A stretch of DNA of 64,000 nucleotides from Odontesthes bonariensis (Eukaryota; Chordata; Actinopteri; Atheriniformes; Atherinopsidae). Shown in pieces: positions 61,591-64,000 of the stretch (position 1 is its first letter; every line of letters starts with the position of its first letter). The notes under the pieces were generated by a model, which did no database searches, was not told the DNA's origin, and was given only the letters and a program-made list of their open reading frames with translations. Position numbers and translations under genes: made by a program. The stretch covers positions 32,538,197 to 32,602,196 of the forward strand of contig NC_134509.1 in NCBI RefSeq assembly GCF_027942865.1, written 5' to 3'.

Positions 61591-62628
61591 GAAGTGGTGA
61601 TTCGAACTAAAAGATTTTGGCCTGAAACGCTGCTCCAACGGAACGTAGAGACATAAGAAAGATGTGATTCCTGATGGATGGACGTTCAGATCCTTTGGAC
61701 GGATCTCAGGCGGCGGACAGTCCTGCTGTTGTCAGTGGACAGCTTTACAGAAAGTCAACTTTCTAACAACGCTAACAAGCATCCAGCGTTCTTGACTCAA
61801 TAAGTGCAATCTTATGAACTCCTCGGGTTTGAGGATATTTGTCACACTAAACACTGGATCGTGTTTGTTTCATTTGTTTTGACCACAAATCCAAATACTG
61901 AGGGATTATTGAAGCCTATCTGGTGCTGAAAGAAAGCTAGACAGGTGGCAGCCATTGATTGGCTACTTTTAACATGTAAATCAACAAATGACTTGGACTT
62001 TGGAAGTCATCATTTGAGGCTAAACGTGGAGTTCAAGTTGAAAACTACAGATGAGGAGAACTGGACATCTACACTGGGATGATAACTGGAAACTGGAGCT
62101 GCAGCTCAGGCCTCAATGCCAAACATTACTGTACTGTTATCCTATAATGTCTGAATCTAACTTTATCTAACACTGGAGTAGCTGTACACTGATCATACTA
62201 CACTGACTTTAGAAAAGTGCTCAACTGTGTACTGTAGCTAATTGTACTGGAAATTATCAATAACCTGCTCGTTCTTTACTACTGCCAGATCAAAATGGAA
62301 TGGAATAACAATGCCTGCTTTGATAACGTGCTATGAATATCCACATTAAAGCAAGTCTTAAAGACCTGGCTTTAAGGGATGGTTGTGAGCCAGTTATAGC
62401 CAATACTGAAGTGTATAAATGCTTTTAGAGTATCATTTCCAGGGGAAAAAGACAAACTTTATTTCTTAACTTATTTTAAAAAAAAAAAGAAAAAAAGGGG
62501 GATACGAGGTCCTCTGTTTCTCAAGTGTAATTATTGTTGCAGATGTGTCAGGTTATAATTATTGGTTGTACAACTGTTACTGTAATGAATGTTATTTTTA
62601 ATATAAAATAAAAATGTTCAAGGAATAT
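61591..62628 (+). other. pdgfb: pdgfb non-coding last exon (3' UTR)
   Basis: Acceptor TCTCCAATAG at 61590 follows the exon-6 donor at 61086. No coding frame continues. Contains an A-rich run near 62476-62497 and ends after the AATAAA at 62607. The exact cleavage site is an estimate. Confidence 0.65.
62607..62612 (+). promoter_or_regulatory. PolyA signal AATAAA of pdgfb
   Basis: AATAAA followed about 20 nt later by a GT-rich stretch (CTGGGTGTTGTGTTTGC), the usual downstream element. Confidence 0.75.
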
Positions 62629-62639
62629 CTGGGTGTTGT

Positions 62640-63339
62640 GTTTGCACGCATAATATATTTGCATGTGCATGTACACTGCGTGCACTTGCATTATAAAATC
62701 ATCTGCTAATCTTTGCTCTGAGACTGTAAGTCTTGTAGCACTGTCACGCAAGGCAAAGCAGGGGTCAGCAGAAATGTCTGGTTGCTATAGCAACTCGTGG
62801 ACAGACCTGTCAACAGAAGAGTATCGTATGGTGAAAGAGAGAAGAGGGAGGGAGGGTGTCAGCCCAGGAATGGCTGGAAGATGAACGACAGAGAGGGAGA
62901 GGCTCAGGGCCCAGTTAGGGGTGAAGAGAGTGCTGAAACATGACAGAAAAATGTGTTTGGAAGTCGATACAGTCGATGTCATAAAGAATCAAGGCATGGT
63001 ATTACCAAGAATATCAAAGTAGAGACAATATGACATAGACGTGTCATGACGATAGTTTAGGAGAGAGAAGGAGTTTAAATGTCATTCTGTTGGTGTAACG
63101 GGGTTTCCCCTGCAAAGCTAATTCTGTCAGAAGATTCTGTTCTTTAAGAATGATGACTCAGCTCAAAGCTTCCAGAGTTCTTTATGTAAACAAACACTAT
63201 AACACTGCCTAGATATGGCGAATGTGTCACAAGGACTTAAATTCAATTTATGGCTGTAACCAAAAAAACAAACAATTAATAAAATTGATTTCCTTCTTTT
63301 TTGGGGGAATGTCGGGAAAGTATGAAGACAGAATATATG

Positions 63340-63379
<40 letters not shown>

Positions 63380-63489
63380 TATACATATATTCTGTCTTCA
63401 TACATATATATATGTTTTCCATATTTTCCTTTTTAATACTTTAACGATATACTTAGATCTATGACTTGTTTTTTATTCACAATGTTTAT
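62640..63489. other. Downstream flank of pdgfb
   Basis: No gene recognised. Contains a purine-rich stretch (about 62815-62945) and the palindromic TA tract at 63320-63403. Confidence 0.5.
63320..63403. repeat. 84-bp near-perfect palindrome with TA core
   Basis: GTATGAAGACAGAATATATG at the left end is exactly complementary to the right end (63384-63403), with alternating TA between. Only the central base pair breaks the symmetry. It can extrude a cruciform. Confidence 0.9.
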
Positions 63490-63647
63490 GATTATGCATG
63501 TGGCAGACGCTTTTATCCAAAGCGACTTACAGGTAGAGAAATGGGGGTCTTGCCTACGGACCCCTACTGTAGGTAGTTTCTTTAATGCAGGGGATTTGAA
63601 TCCAGGTCACCCACATGAAAGGTGGTAATCTTACCTCTACACCAGGG
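63490..63647 (-). mobile_element. tRNA-derived SINE, minus orientation
   Basis: On the minus strand the head reads GTGTAGAGGTAAGATTACC (A-box-like) and GGATTCAAATCC (B-box-like). It then passes to a conserved tail TGTAAGTCGCTTTGGATAAA and AGCGTCTGCC, a phrase common in fish SINEs. The right end merges with the hAT-like terminus. Confidence 0.65.
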
Positions 63648-63651
63648 GTCT

Positions 63652-64000
63652 TCAACGTTTTTCAGGCCAGGGACCCCCAAACTTTTTGGGGGTCCCTGAG
63701 AGTTGGAGCAGGGACCCCCCTACTATTTATATGGCATGCAATTGTGTTTTATATTTAACGGGGCCTAGTGCCGTGTATAAACATAGCTACTCTGTTATTG
63801 TACATTCAATACTAAGCTATTCAAATAATACACAGGTTAATATATTCATGTTTTTATTTGAAACATGTGCAAGGTACAGGGTGGCCGTGCCACTGCCATT
63901 TATAAATAAACATCTTGCATACAACACTGAGCTATTCAAATAATCCACAGATTTTAACTTTAAACATGCATGTAGATGGGACAATGAATCCTCAAACCAT
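63652..64000 (+). mobile_element. hAT-like element, left part only (cut by window edge)
   Basis: Begins CAGGGGTCTTCAACGTTTTT and continues GGGACCCCCAAACT, the typical start of Charlie-like hAT elements. Inside, AGCTATTCAAATAAT followed by A/C-CACAG occurs twice (about 63815 and 63930), an internal duplication. The right terminus is outside the window. Confidence 0.6.

Overview
The window looks like teleost fish nuclear DNA. It has vertebrate genes with spliced introns and GT-AG boundaries, many CA/GT microsatellites, an L2/CR1-type LINE, tRNA-derived SINEs and small inverted-repeat transposons of kinds common in bony fish. I cannot name the species. It holds two protein genes, two tRNA genes and a large repeat-bearing gap. 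I found no prokaryotic or viral system and no CRISPR array.

Left part (about 1-13.9 kb, minus strand): a complete SUN-domain gene, best matched to sun2. Sixteen coding exons between 7364 and 1692 join without a frame break into a 600-residue protein: a nucleoplasmic Ser/Arg-rich head, a transmembrane segment, a short coiled coil and a C-terminal SUN domain with its KASH-binding residues. A 5' untranslated exon probably ends at 13790, and the 3' UTR may run to the window start. The product would sit in the inner nuclear membrane and bind KASH proteins across the perinuclear space (LINC complex).

Middle (about 14-45.6 kb): no protein exon recognised. It holds a 5'-truncated LINE (20.6-21.8 kb), a perfect short hairpin (21.9 kb), SINE-like and other dispersed repeats, a pyrimidine-rich tract (27.5-28.2 kb), two tRNA-Cys(GCA) genes (36.3 and 36.8 kb), a 25-G run (42.3 kb) and a cluster of inverted-repeat elements (43.5-44.8 kb), one carrying a second LINE 3' end.

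Right part (about 45.6-62.6 kb, plus strand): a complete pdgfb-like gene. Six coding exons give 568 residues: signal peptide, propeptide with an R-x-x-R site, a PDGF domain with all eight cysteines, an unusually long Ser/Pro/Gln/His-rich extension of about 350 residues encoded by one 1141-bp exon, and a basic C-terminal retention motif. A non-coding last exon and a polyA signal follow. The last 1.4 kb hold a palindromic TA tract, a SINE and the start of a hAT-like element cut by the window edge.

The two genes are divergently arranged, about 32 kb apart. Human SUN2 and PDGFB both lie in 22q13.1, so the pairing looks like conserved synteny without the human genes in between. Exon boundaries were worked out by eye from splice sites, phase and family similarity.
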